A program made the translations under genes and the position numbers. The notes below the pieces were generated by a model. The model was given only the letters and a program-made list of their open reading frames with translations. It did no database searches and was not told the origin of the DNA. Below, piece by piece: positions 55,427 to 64,000 of a stretch of DNA of 64,000 bases (within the stretch, counting starts at the first letter, position 1; every line of letters starts with the position of its first letter). This stretch comes from Perkinsus marinus ATCC 50983 (Eukaryota > Perkinsozoa > Perkinsida > Perkinsidae): contig NW_003205333.1 of assembly GCF_000006405.1 (NCBI RefSeq), forward strand, positions 177,494 to 241,493, read 5' to 3'.

Positions 55427-55847
55427 TACAGTAAAAAACTTCTGAAACAACACGAGGCCTTGGCATGCCTTAACCAGTAGTCACGTTGGTGGAGCTGCAC
55501 GAATGTTCCAACCCTCACTGTAGCGAGCTCGAGTTGTCTGTTTGGATACTGCGGCAGTGGGTGAATCACGCCTCTAGAGGAATCCACTGGTGAGTTACAT
55601 AGACAGGGTCCTGGCCAGAGCCGAGCTGAAGAGAGCGAGCGAATAAGGATTACCACTCCATTAACGAAAGACCGTCAGGTGTGTACCGGAAACTTTCATA
55701 TTGTACCCACTTAACGACAATACGGGAAAGCGAAGCGAATCTGGCAAGTTCTTACATCTTTCATCAGCGCGTATTCAGTTGGAATGCGCCCGGAATCTTG
55801 CCGTATCTTACGGTTTCAGCCGTTGGTCGATTGGTCGCACTCCATTT

Positions 55848-56075
55848 CGACAACAGTCAAATACGACAATGTGCTGTCGAAAATAAGCTGTCCTAATTAA
55901 TTGGCGAAAACGCATACGTTGTCGGATTCGACAAGTGCTCAGTAGGTGTCGAGATGGACAACTGCTATCACTTTCGACAATCGAGATGTTGTCTAAATTG
56001 ATTGCGCGCGCCATAGTGTTGTGTGCTGTCTAAACTTGTCGTAAACGAGAATGTAACTCCCCGAAATCGACAACT
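55848..56075. promoter_or_regulatory. Cluster of TTGTCGAA / TTCGACAA motifs
   Basis: About nine occurrences of the CGACA/TGTCG core, mostly within TTCGACAA or its complement, lie in some 230 bp beginning about 420 bp upstream of the alpha-ear gene start. A regulatory role is inferred from density and position only. Confidence 0.45.
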
Positions 56076-56982
56076 CTGTTGATAGTTTGGTTCCTGAAGG
56101 CGAATGGAACATAGACACCGGTTTTGTGGAGGTTCGATAGTCTAACTCGAGGGAGTCACTGCTAGGAAGTACATGACCAAGGTTCGATTCGCACAGATGT
56201 TATGTTCTGAGGCGCGAGTCGGTGTTTGCGAAACATGTCGTAGCGGTGTATTTAAACTTCCAATTTTGAGGAACAATTCATGTCGATATGATACAGCGGG
56301 CTGAAAGTTTTGTGTACAATACGAATGTTGAACAGTCAAATCACTTCAGGGTTTTGTAATACCGACACGGCATTATCAGGTTATGCGTTTCCGGAGAATA
56401 TTTCCTCAGTGAATCGTTTATCGAACTCACGCGATCATTTATCGTTCGCATCCCACTATTCATCTCCCATCTGGAGAACTTGGTGTTTCTCTCTCTCACC
56501 CCAGTTGTCAAGGCATAGAACACAATACCTCACGGATCAATGATTGACTAACATCATATTAATATGCTACATGATGAATTAAAACCCTCTATTGAAACCT
56601 CCAAAGAAAGGAACAGGAAAGGAAAGGCGCGTTTCGCTTGACATTTATCGTATCACTAACATGGCAATGTCAACTAGCAAAAAAACTGAATATCCCCAGG
56701 ATATCATGGAGAGAAAACCCCCATAACCACCATATTCTTTTCTTAATTGCAAAGAGATGAAAATGAATCTCTACATTTCAGAGTTACGAATCGAGTCTCC
56801 TTCACCACACGTTTCAGATGATTTCGGTTATGTGATTCTGAAAAAACATTCCCCGAAAAGAACATCGCGAAGTCCACAAAATAACTTGATGTCTGTTCTC
56901 TGTCTGAAGATCTTCACTATTGTGAGCTTATACTATGCCGTCTCGAAATTCTAGTTTAGTCGGGTTTGTTTAAATAAGCCAC

Positions 56983-57125
56983 TACCACTTCCCGCTGTAC
57001 CTAAGGAAATATCTCCGTCCGAAATATGTACATAGTCAACTGCACTTGTTGATGACGACTTGAAAATTGTGGGAAAACTAACGTGCACTCCTACTCTGAG
57101 TCGTGTTTGAGTTGTCATGAGTGAG
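56983..57125 (-). repeat. Family B MITE copy, diverged
   Basis: ATGTACATAGTCAACTGCAC followed by TTGTTGATGACGACTTGAAA parallels the left half of the 19600 and 19814 copies. Confidence 0.5.
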
Positions 57126-57470
57126 AAACCTCGTTGAGAAAACCAATCATACGAATACATTGATACCCCCTCTCCAACCGACCTACCCGTAGCGACTTCC
57201 GTACAATTGAGTTGACCACGAAGATGGCCAAGAAAAGAATGCTAACATAATTTCATACGATTATGCCTCAACATAACAAGATTTGACACTACAGTAACGA
57301 ACATCATGGATCATGGGGCAGCTTTTTTGGAGTGGAAACTGAATAATACACGTTAGACACGGTAGATTATATGAGCCATTGGTGAACCGTTTATCGACTA
57401 TAACCAGCCGAACAGAAAAGGGGAGAAAGAGGGACGCTCTAAGGCCCTTAGACTAACAGTCTACGTCTAC

Positions 57471-57515
57471 CAGTCTACGGCAGTACCCTTAGACCAAGGG
57501 TACTGCCGTAGACTG
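57471..57515. other. Perfect 20-bp hairpin
   Basis: CAGTCTACGGCAGTACCCTT (57471-57490) is exactly complementary to 57496-57515, with a 5-nt loop AGACC. Partial copies of the arm (CAGTCTACGTC) lie just upstream, suggesting local duplication. Confidence 0.85.
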
Positions 57516-57728
57516 TTGCCTCCTAATCCCACCGATGTGGGGGATGTCGTGGAGCGGGCTACTGCAACCCGTGACCATCAAACACCAGTTACCAATTTGC
57601 TCATCCTCAGTTTGATGATCAAACTTTGATCAAGTCGGGTACGAGTCGTGCCGTACGACTATTGCCAAGTTCTATAATCGCCACTCAGTGAGAATCGCCG
57701 ATCCCAAAATACAGGACATCGACTATCG

Positions 57729-57749
57729 CTGTGCTGTCACAGCACAGCT
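57729..57749. other. Perfect 21-nt palindrome
   Basis: GCTGTGCTGT and ACAGCACAGC flank a single C. Confidence 0.8.
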
Positions 57750-58020
57750 TTGGTACCCCCATCCCCCCCAAAAAAATCTTGAAATCCACACTGAGGGTCC
57801 GAAGCATGCCATCTTCGCGTGAGAGCAAAATCGATTGTCAAGGCAAGCGAGAAAGCTACTGGAGCCGTTTTTGGCTCCGCTCGAATTTAGCCAAACCCGA
57901 TTTTAACCAACTAAAAACCGCGCGCCATTTTAATCTATTAATATATATTAGCATTATTTTACCCAATCGCTTGGGGAACGTTGAGGCAATAACAGGTCGC
58001 CATGGAGAACACTTAAAAAG

Positions 58021-58088
58021 TTCTTGTTATGTAGAGTGTATGGTTCAGTGGTTAAGTTTCGTGTTTGTAAGTGCAACGGTATAGGGTT
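58021..58088 (+). repeat. tRNA-like sequence with A and B boxes
   Basis: TGGTTCAGTGGTTAAG resembles a tRNA D-arm/A box. GGTATAGGGTTCGAACC, 40 nt later, resembles a B box/TpsiC arm. The acceptor stem does not pair and the sequence runs into a palindrome, so it is read as a tRNA-derived repeat. Confidence 0.5.
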
Positions 58089-58137
58089 CGAACCAAGGCA
58101 ATATACTTTTTAATAAAAAGTATATTGCCTTGGTTCG
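58089..58137. other. Perfect 49-nt palindrome
   Basis: The arms 58089-58112 (CGAACCAAGGCAATATACTT...) and 58114-58137 are exactly complementary around one A. It starts within the B box of the tRNA-like sequence. Confidence 0.9.
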
Positions 58138-59417
58138 ATAAAAATAAATAAACTGCCTTAATAAAAAGTTTTTATTATTTCAGAGCTTAAATTGGGCTTT
58201 CCAGCCGCTCGAAGCATTGAATCGTTTCAAACTAGATAACTACGTAAATGAATAATGAAATACTAGTCCACTCCTGCTGCAGGAGTCCTGCACCTATATT
58301 ACAGCAATAATCTACTAGTTGGCAATTGGCAACTGCCCGGTAAGTCCGTCGCGCTAGCAATTCCCAAGATTATTCGCGTGTCTACTTCCAATAATTTTCG
58401 CTAGAGATTTGTGTGATGTGAACTTCACATTGTGAAGTAGGCGCATTGTCCCAGCGACGGTCGCTGAGGGACCTACCCGCGTTGTACGACACTGTCGTTA
58501 CTGTCGTAGCGACAGTATTATGATAATGTGAACGTGTTGCGCGGTAGCGCGGGTTCGATACTGTGCGGATGTGACGCCGGGCGTGCGCTTATGCCCTGGT
58601 TGTCTCCTTTTTACGTGTTGTTATTCCAATTGTTTCGGAGTCTTACGGTCGTATCTCGACCTGTATTCCGATAGGCAGTTGATTCTGCAGGATCACTGTC
58701 AGATTGGATAGGGACTTCATATGGTGGGTATGAAGGTTATCCGTATCTCTAGCAGTCATACGGTTATACATTGGTACTGGGATGTATTACTAGTTGTATC
58801 GATTCCCTTAGACTGTTAGTACGCTATGGTAGCTATATATCGGTTAATGGGCACGGTTTGAGTTATTAGTCCTTATGGGATGACTTATCTGGGTGTGAAT
58901 AGATCTCTACTGTGCTGCTATAGCATGGTTTGAGAGCTTATCACTGGTACCGTGGTAATCGCGTTTGTCGTTCTATTCGCACTGATTTGAGAGTTCACCG
59001 CGTCGTGTCGCTTGCGATAAGTCCGTTACGGTCCACTTGTCTCTAAGCAAGTCACACGCCCGTTGTACACGCGCAGTGTATTGTTAATAGCGCATTATTA
59101 ATAAGTTATTAATTGACACTGTAAAAACGCGACTCGTTCAAGAAGATAAAAATGACATTTGCGATTGATCTCAGATGATACAGTATGCGGACTCCTAACT
59201 AAAGATCTCAGTCTCACTACCAGTCTCTAACAAGACCACTTAACACATAGTCGGGGATAACTAATTAAGCTTGTGAGCTAGTTCGTAGGTAAAAAAACAA
59301 AGAAAAAGCCCACTACGCAGGGGAAACATCGTTCGCTCATTTGCAAATACAGAAGAAACAGTTTAAAAAACAACAAGTTACCGCATATGCAAGAAACATC
59401 AAGAGTCCTAACGAGAA

Positions 59418-59490
59418 AGAATAACATAGAATCGAACCAGCGACCTTCGGATCAGAATACTTAACTTATTCCCAACTTAGCTACCAATCA
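59418..59490 (-). repeat. tRNA-like sequence (minus strand)
   Basis: The minus strand reads TGGTAGCTAAGTTGGGAATA (A-box-like), then GGTCGCTGGTTCGATTCTAT (B box). Acceptor pairing is poor. Confidence 0.45.
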
Positions 59491-59728
59491 TATGCAAGTA
59501 TTTCTTCCAGGATTGTGTTTTCGAGTTAGAAATGAACATTAGCAATATTTTGGAAAAAATCGTGACAAAAATATAAATTCCGATTTGGTTTAAACATTAC
59601 CCTTTTTATCGATTATATTGGCGCGCGGTTTTGTATTGGTTAAATTCGGGTTTGGTAAAATACAGGCGTTACGCCGTTTTTTAGTCAACTGCTGGCTTTT
59701 TAGGATTCACCGGAAACTAGCGTATCAT

Positions 59729-60080
59729 CGACAACTTGTCGAAATTGAGATCATTCGTTATTTCGACACTTAGTTGTCGTTATTAAGCTCATTTATCGGA
59801 TTCGACAATGATTGTCGTAATTAAGTTGTCCATATTCACACATAGTAAGGTGTAACATACTTTCGACAACGTTGCCGAAAAAACGAGTATATTCGACAAC
59901 TTCTGACCGTTCAAATTTCGACAGTAAGTGTCGAAAGTCGCATATGTCGCTGCACAGCGGCAGTTTAGACAGCTTGTCGTTTTTATTAGCTAAAGTTGTT
60001 TTCGACAGGTTGTCGAGGTTGTCGAAAACGGACGCTCCGGGTCGATTCTGCGAACGACTAGAAATTGTCGACAACGGAGG
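59729..60080. promoter_or_regulatory. Dense cluster of TTGTCGAA / TTCGACAA motifs upstream of the phosphagen kinase
   Basis: I count about seventeen CGACA/TGTCG cores in 350 bp, in both orientations and often as TTCGACAA or GTTGTCGAA. A random 5-mer pair is expected less than once in that length. The cluster ends about 370 bp before the start codon at 60448. Function is inferred. Confidence 0.5.
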
Positions 60081-60447
60081 AATCGCCACTCGCCCGGGAT
60101 TTGATGACCTGACTTCTATCAAGGCCAGTTACCTTGATCTGCAGCCGCTGACAAATTATCTCTTGTCGTCTCGACTATCTGCTGCTCCCTAGTTATCGTA
60201 TTGACTTATCTTGTCCCGCTGAGCAAGTGATAAGGGACTAGACCTGCTCATGTTGACGGTCCGGCTCAGAACTCTGTAAGATCGATTATAAAGGCGAGCG
60301 CGCAATCAGCGCAGGATGCCACAAAAGTCTCAATTCTCCTGAGTCCACCGTCTCTCGAGCTCGTATCCTGCCATTTCAGTTCTTCAGAACGTTTTCCCTC
60401 CCGTGTTAGTCGCCTCCTGCGTCCCATAACTCTTTTGTGCATTCATC

Positions 60448-63400
60448 ATGGATATAACAGTGACCGATGCAACCAACGTACCCGGTATGTCGTGACGGCT
60501 GCCTCTTCACAGAAGCAGTTTGCCCCTTTCAGATAAAGCCTACTTGTCTATCAGAGTTGGCGAGACCAGACGTCAAGCTCCTCTGCGCTTAAACGAGCCT
60601 TTGCGCTTTCCTTCGGACTCCCAAGAATCCTGTAAAGTCGACCTCTTCACTCAGGTCAGTCCAGCCCTCTCCCTCACACTCTTGTAACGGTTCTGGTCAG
60701 GTCGGCAGCAGTCAAGTATCCCTTCATCAGTTCCGAGAGGTTGGTGAACAGAAACAGTCGGTGATCCTCCATAACTTGGCTGGAGGACCTACCGTTGAGT
60801 TGTCTCTCTCGTTTAACCACACTGACCCTCAAGCCAAACAAAAGTAAGACGCTGGTCGGATCGATCTTGTTAACAGAGATCACCGAAAAATGGTGGCTTC
60901 GTTCCTGTCCCATCAGCCCCATTGTTCGTGTGTTGCATACGTTCTTCATCTGCATTCACTCCGAATACGCATTTGCGGTCTTTCGTATATTTCCAGCAGA
61001 GTGTTTCGCCATATTGTACATAGCGAGATCTCCTTGCATAGTATTTCCTACATTTTCCTCCCATTTATCAATCTCCTTACTCACTGCGGACTATTATCAG
61101 CTAAGCTGCGAGTGATGCTAGATACAGATCGCATAGTCCTTCCACGGACTCGCACAGTGACGTGTGTCGATCCCTCTCAGGAAATCCCAGCGCCAAACTC
61201 GACATCAAGCCGCTCTGAACGCGAAGAAGTATCTCGACGACTTCCAAGTTCAGCAGTTCCTACAAGGGATGGTCCAGCAGCTTCTCACTGAAAGGCCATC
61301 AAATCCTCTCACATTCATGGCAACATATATTGATAAGAGAAGTGAGTTGAATCTGATGCCTCCTCCTGATTGCCAACGACGGAGTTCGCTCGTGAAGAGT
61401 TGTCGTCTTCTACGGCATGCTCGACTGAGGGTCTTGTTCTCGCAGATGCGCAACCTTCGAGTGCCAAGAAGACTGCGCCGAAGAAACCGGCTAATGGCAA
61501 CAATCAGTTGAACGGAAGCGCGGCTCCTGCTTACTCAACCATGCCTGGTCTCGGCGACGATGAATTCCCTGGCTTCCCCCATGAAGATTGCCCAGCTGAC
61601 ATGCCAGACCTTTCTGAGCATCATAGTGTCATGGCCGACGTGTTAAAGGCTGATCCTGAGATATATGCCAAACTAAAAGACAAGAAAACGCCGAACGGAG
61701 TTAGCCTCGCGAAGTGCATCAAAACCGGGATGGACAACAAGGGGCATCCTATGATAAAAACTGTCGGTATGGTAGCTGGTGATGAGGAGAGCTACGAGGT
61801 CTTCAAAGAGCTATTCGATCCTGTCATCGACCAACGCCATGGTGGTTACCCTCCTGATGCCAAGCACCCCACTGATCTAGACTATACCAAACTCCTCGAT
61901 ACTCCAATTGATCCCTCTCAAAACTACGTCATATCCACTAGAGTGAGGACGGGTCGCAGTGTGCGTGGAATTAGACTTCCACCATCTTGCACCAAAGAAG
62001 AGAGGAGAGAGGTCGAGAGAGTCTTAACTAAGGCACTGAAAGCCTTGGGTGGAGACCTGGCTGGTGACTACTATCCGCTTGCTGGCTCGGATAGCTATCC
62101 TGAGAAGCCTGGGGGAATGAGTGCCGCTGAGGAGCATCAAATGCGTGAAGATCACTTCCTCTTCCAAGAGCCTGACTCTACTCTTTTACTGTCGTCTGGT
62201 ATGGGCCGACACTGGCCGGATGCTCGTGGTATCTTTGCCAACGATCAGAAGAACTTCCTGGTTTGGGTGAATGAAGAAGATCACATGAGAATCATATCCA
62301 TGCAGAAGGGTGCCGACATTAAGACTGTTTTCACTCGATTCTGTGATGCAGTTAACAAAGTGCAGGAGGTTGTTAAGCAAGAAGGCTACGACTTCATGCA
62401 TAATGACCATCTCGGTTACGTCCTCACATGTCCAAGCAACCTTGGCACTGGTCTTCGTGCATCTGTCATGGTGAAGGTCCCACTACTCTCAGCTAGGCCC
62501 GACTTCAAGGATATCTGTAAATCCTTGCACCTTCAAGCTCGTGGTGGTGCTGGAGTTGACAGCGCCAGTGTTGGTGGTATCTGGGACATCTCCAATAGTG
62601 ATAGAATTGGCAAGTCTGAGGTCGAGCTCGTGAACATCATGATCTCTGGATGCTCGAAGATCGTTCAGATGGAGCAGGCATTGGAGAAGGGCGATACAGC
62701 TGCTTTCGAGGCACTCAAACCCGCCAGCACCAAATCGTCTTCTGGTGATCACCCTGACTACTCGACCATGCCTGGCCTCGGCGACGACGAGTTCCCTGGA
62801 TTCCCCCATGAAGATTGCCCAGCTGACATGCCAGACCTTTCTGAGCATCATAGTGTCATGGCCGACGTGTTAAAGGCTGATCCTGAGATATATGCCAAAC
62901 TAAAAGACAAGAAAACGCCGAACGGAGTTAGCCTCGCGAAGTGCATCAAAACCGGGATGGACAACAAGGGGCATCCTATGATAAAAACAGTCGGTATGGT
63001 AGCTGGTGATGAGGAGAGCTACGAGGTCTTCAAAGAGCTATTCGATCCTGTCATCGACCAACGCCATGGTGGTTACCCTCCTGATGCCAAGCACCCCACT
63101 GATCTAGACTATACCAAACTCCTCGATACTCCAATTGATCCCTCTCAAAACTACGTCATATCCACTAGAGTGAGGACGGGTCGCAGTGTGCGTGGAATTA
63201 GACTTCCACCATCTTGCACCAAAGAAGAGAGGAGAGAGGTCGAGAGAGTCTTAACTAAGGCACTGAAAGCCTTGGGTGGAGACCTGGCTGGTGACTACTA
63301 TCCGCTTGCTGGCTCGGATAGCTATCCTGAGAAGCCTGGGGGAATGAGTGCCGCTGAGGAGCATCAAATGCGTGAAGATCACTTCCTCTTCCAAGAGCCT

Positions 63401-63961
63401 GACTCTACTCTTTTACTGTCGTCTGGTATGGGCCGACACTGGCCGGATGCTCGTGGTATCTTTGCCAACGATCAGAAGAACTTCCTAGTTTGGGTGAATG
63501 AAGAAGACCACATGAGAATCATATCCATGCAGAAGGGTGCCGACATTAAAACTGTTTTCACTCGATTCTGTGATGCAGTTAACAAAGTGCAGGAGGTTGT
63601 TAAGCAAGAAGGCTACGACTTCATGCATAATGATCATCTCGGTTACGTCCTCACATGTCCAAGCAACCTTGGCACTGGTCTTCGTGCATCTGTCATGGTG
63701 AAGGTCCCACTACTCTCAGCTAGGCCCGACTTCAAGGATATCTGTAAATCCTTGCACCTTCAAGCTCGTGGTGGTGCTGGAGTTGACAGCGCCAGTGTTG
63801 GTGGTATCTGGGACATCTCCAATAGTGATAGAATTGGCAAGTCTGAGGTCGAGCTCGTGAACATCATGATCTCTGGATGCTCGAAGATCGTCCAAATGGA
63901 ACAGGCATTGGAGAAGGGCGATACAGCTGCTTTCGAGGCACAGCTTCCTACGTCTGACTAA
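60448..63961 (+). CDS. Two-domain creatine-kinase-like phosphagen kinase with RIIa-type docking domain
   Basis: Phosphagen kinases swap phosphate between ATP and a guanidino compound. Exon 1-2 encode a small beta-rich, C2-like part ([32 protein letters not shown]). After a 330-nt intron comes an RIIa/DPY-30-type dimerisation-docking helix pair: [38 protein letters not shown]. Next is a Lys/Pro linker, then two nearly identical kinase domains (about 61530-62715 and 62750-63945). Each has the N-lobe [40 protein letters not shown], the NEEDH motif in [20 protein letters not shown], and the reactive Cys in [20 protein letters not shown]. Each also has the specificity segment [20 protein letters not shown]. 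That last segment matches creatine kinase (RGTGGVDTAAVGG) and lacks the arginine kinase RGEHTE. No domain is truncated. The docking domain suggests a flagellar location. Confidence 0.93.
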
Positions 63962-64000
63962 TTGTGTCTTCATTAGCTGTAAATACTGATGAGTTATGAA

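Larger units (their letters stand above)
57884..59661. mobile_element. Candidate non-autonomous DNA element bounded by about 50-bp inverted repeats
   Basis: The left end at 57884-57935 (CCAAACCCGATTTTAACCAA, then AAAAACCGCGCGCCATTTTA) is complementary, with about seven differences over 51 positions, to 59611-59661 (TTGGCGCGCGGTTTTG, GGTTAAATTCGGGTTTGG on plus). The 1.7-kb interior has no ORF of note. It contains a tRNA-like sequence, a 49-nt palindrome and many short palindromes. No target duplication was identified. Confidence 0.55.
55427..60447. other. Five-kb gene-poor region with motif clusters, hairpins and a TIR element
   Basis: No frame here looks coding. The stretch separates the alpha-ear gene (start 55426, leftward) from the phosphagen kinase gene (start 60448, rightward). 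It holds a TTGTCGAA-type motif cluster at each side, several perfect hairpins, a tRNA-like element and an inverted-repeat-bounded segment, which are listed separately. AT-rich patches lie at 56650-57350 and 57930-58260. Confidence 0.7.

Noticed and set aside
11701-59490. Functional tRNA genes at 11701, 14771, 32215, 44733, 58021 and 59418
   Set aside because: B boxes are clear, but no acceptor stem and anticodon arm pair properly. Several lie in introns near splice sites, so tRNA-derived repeats are more likely.
61530-63945. Arginine kinase
   Set aside because: Arginine is the usual protist phosphagen, but the [13 protein letters not shown] segment and N-lobe pattern are of the creatine kinase type, and the arginine-binding RGEHTE text is absent.

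Overview
The window is nuclear eukaryotic DNA. Genes lie on both strands and are cut by many short introns of about 40-60 nt with GT...AG ends (GTRAGT and GTAGTAG donors recur). There are no operons and no ribosome binding sites. A perkinsozoan (Perkinsus-like) or related dinozoan alveolate is my best guess. The supporting signs are a Clp ATPase with a two-hydrophobic-segment leader like the plastid leaders of the dinoflagellate lineage, a flagellum-type phosphagen kinase, compact intron-rich genes and many small intronic repeats. This is inference; no rRNA is present to settle it. Exon borders below were read by eye, so gene ends are firmer than internal borders.

Layout. 1-594 (-) is the end of an unrecognised gene. 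1703-2132 (+) encodes a small coiled-coil protein. 2669-4184 (-) is a decayed LINE with an RNase H domain. 4803-5730 (+) encodes a Cys/His 'HGGG' repeat protein. 6384-9802 (-) is a Clp/Hsp100 ATPase. 10002-17747 (-) is a glutaminase-ankyrin unit fused to a second, catalytically degenerate glutaminase-ankyrin unit. 17748-20033 is repeat-rich. 20034-23757 (+) is a class I alpha-mannosidase (GH47) broken by a 100-N gap and a 400-bp-arm inverted repeat. 24150-25513 (-) is a multi-pass membrane protein. 26339-28341 (-) is a GSK3 kinase with a long GTA-repeat intron. 28589-28989 (+) is an HMG-box protein and 29200-29826 (+) is D-aminoacyl-tRNA deacylase. 30578-33218 (-) is an unrecognised membrane protein.

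33449-37876 (+) is an ABCF ATPase with a long charged tail. 38202-41515 (+) is a kinesin-3 with an FHA domain. 41873-42701 (-) is an RNA polymerase III subunit 2 remnant. 43302-44878 (+) is an ABHD17-like hydrolase, 45206-47303 (+) a proline-rich protein, and 48373-49306 (+) an ArfGAP. 50423-51796 (-) is MoaA/MOCS1A. 52124-55426 (-) encodes a coiled-coil protein ending in an AP-2-alpha-type ear. 55427-60447 is a 5-kb non-coding stretch with hairpins, a TIR element and two clusters of the motif TTGTCGAA. 60448-63961 (+) is a tandem two-domain creatine-kinase-like phosphagen kinase with an N-terminal RIIa-type docking domain.

Most genes are housekeeping: membrane traffic (ArfGAP, alpha-ear protein, ABHD17, kinesin-3), glycan trimming (GH47), translation quality (DTD, ABCF) and cofactor synthesis (MOCS1A). 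The most unusual items are the glutaminase/pseudo-glutaminase fusion, the docking-domain phosphagen kinase with homogenised repeats, the trunkless alpha-ear protein, the TTGTCGAA clusters, and at least three families of small repeats that sit mostly in introns.
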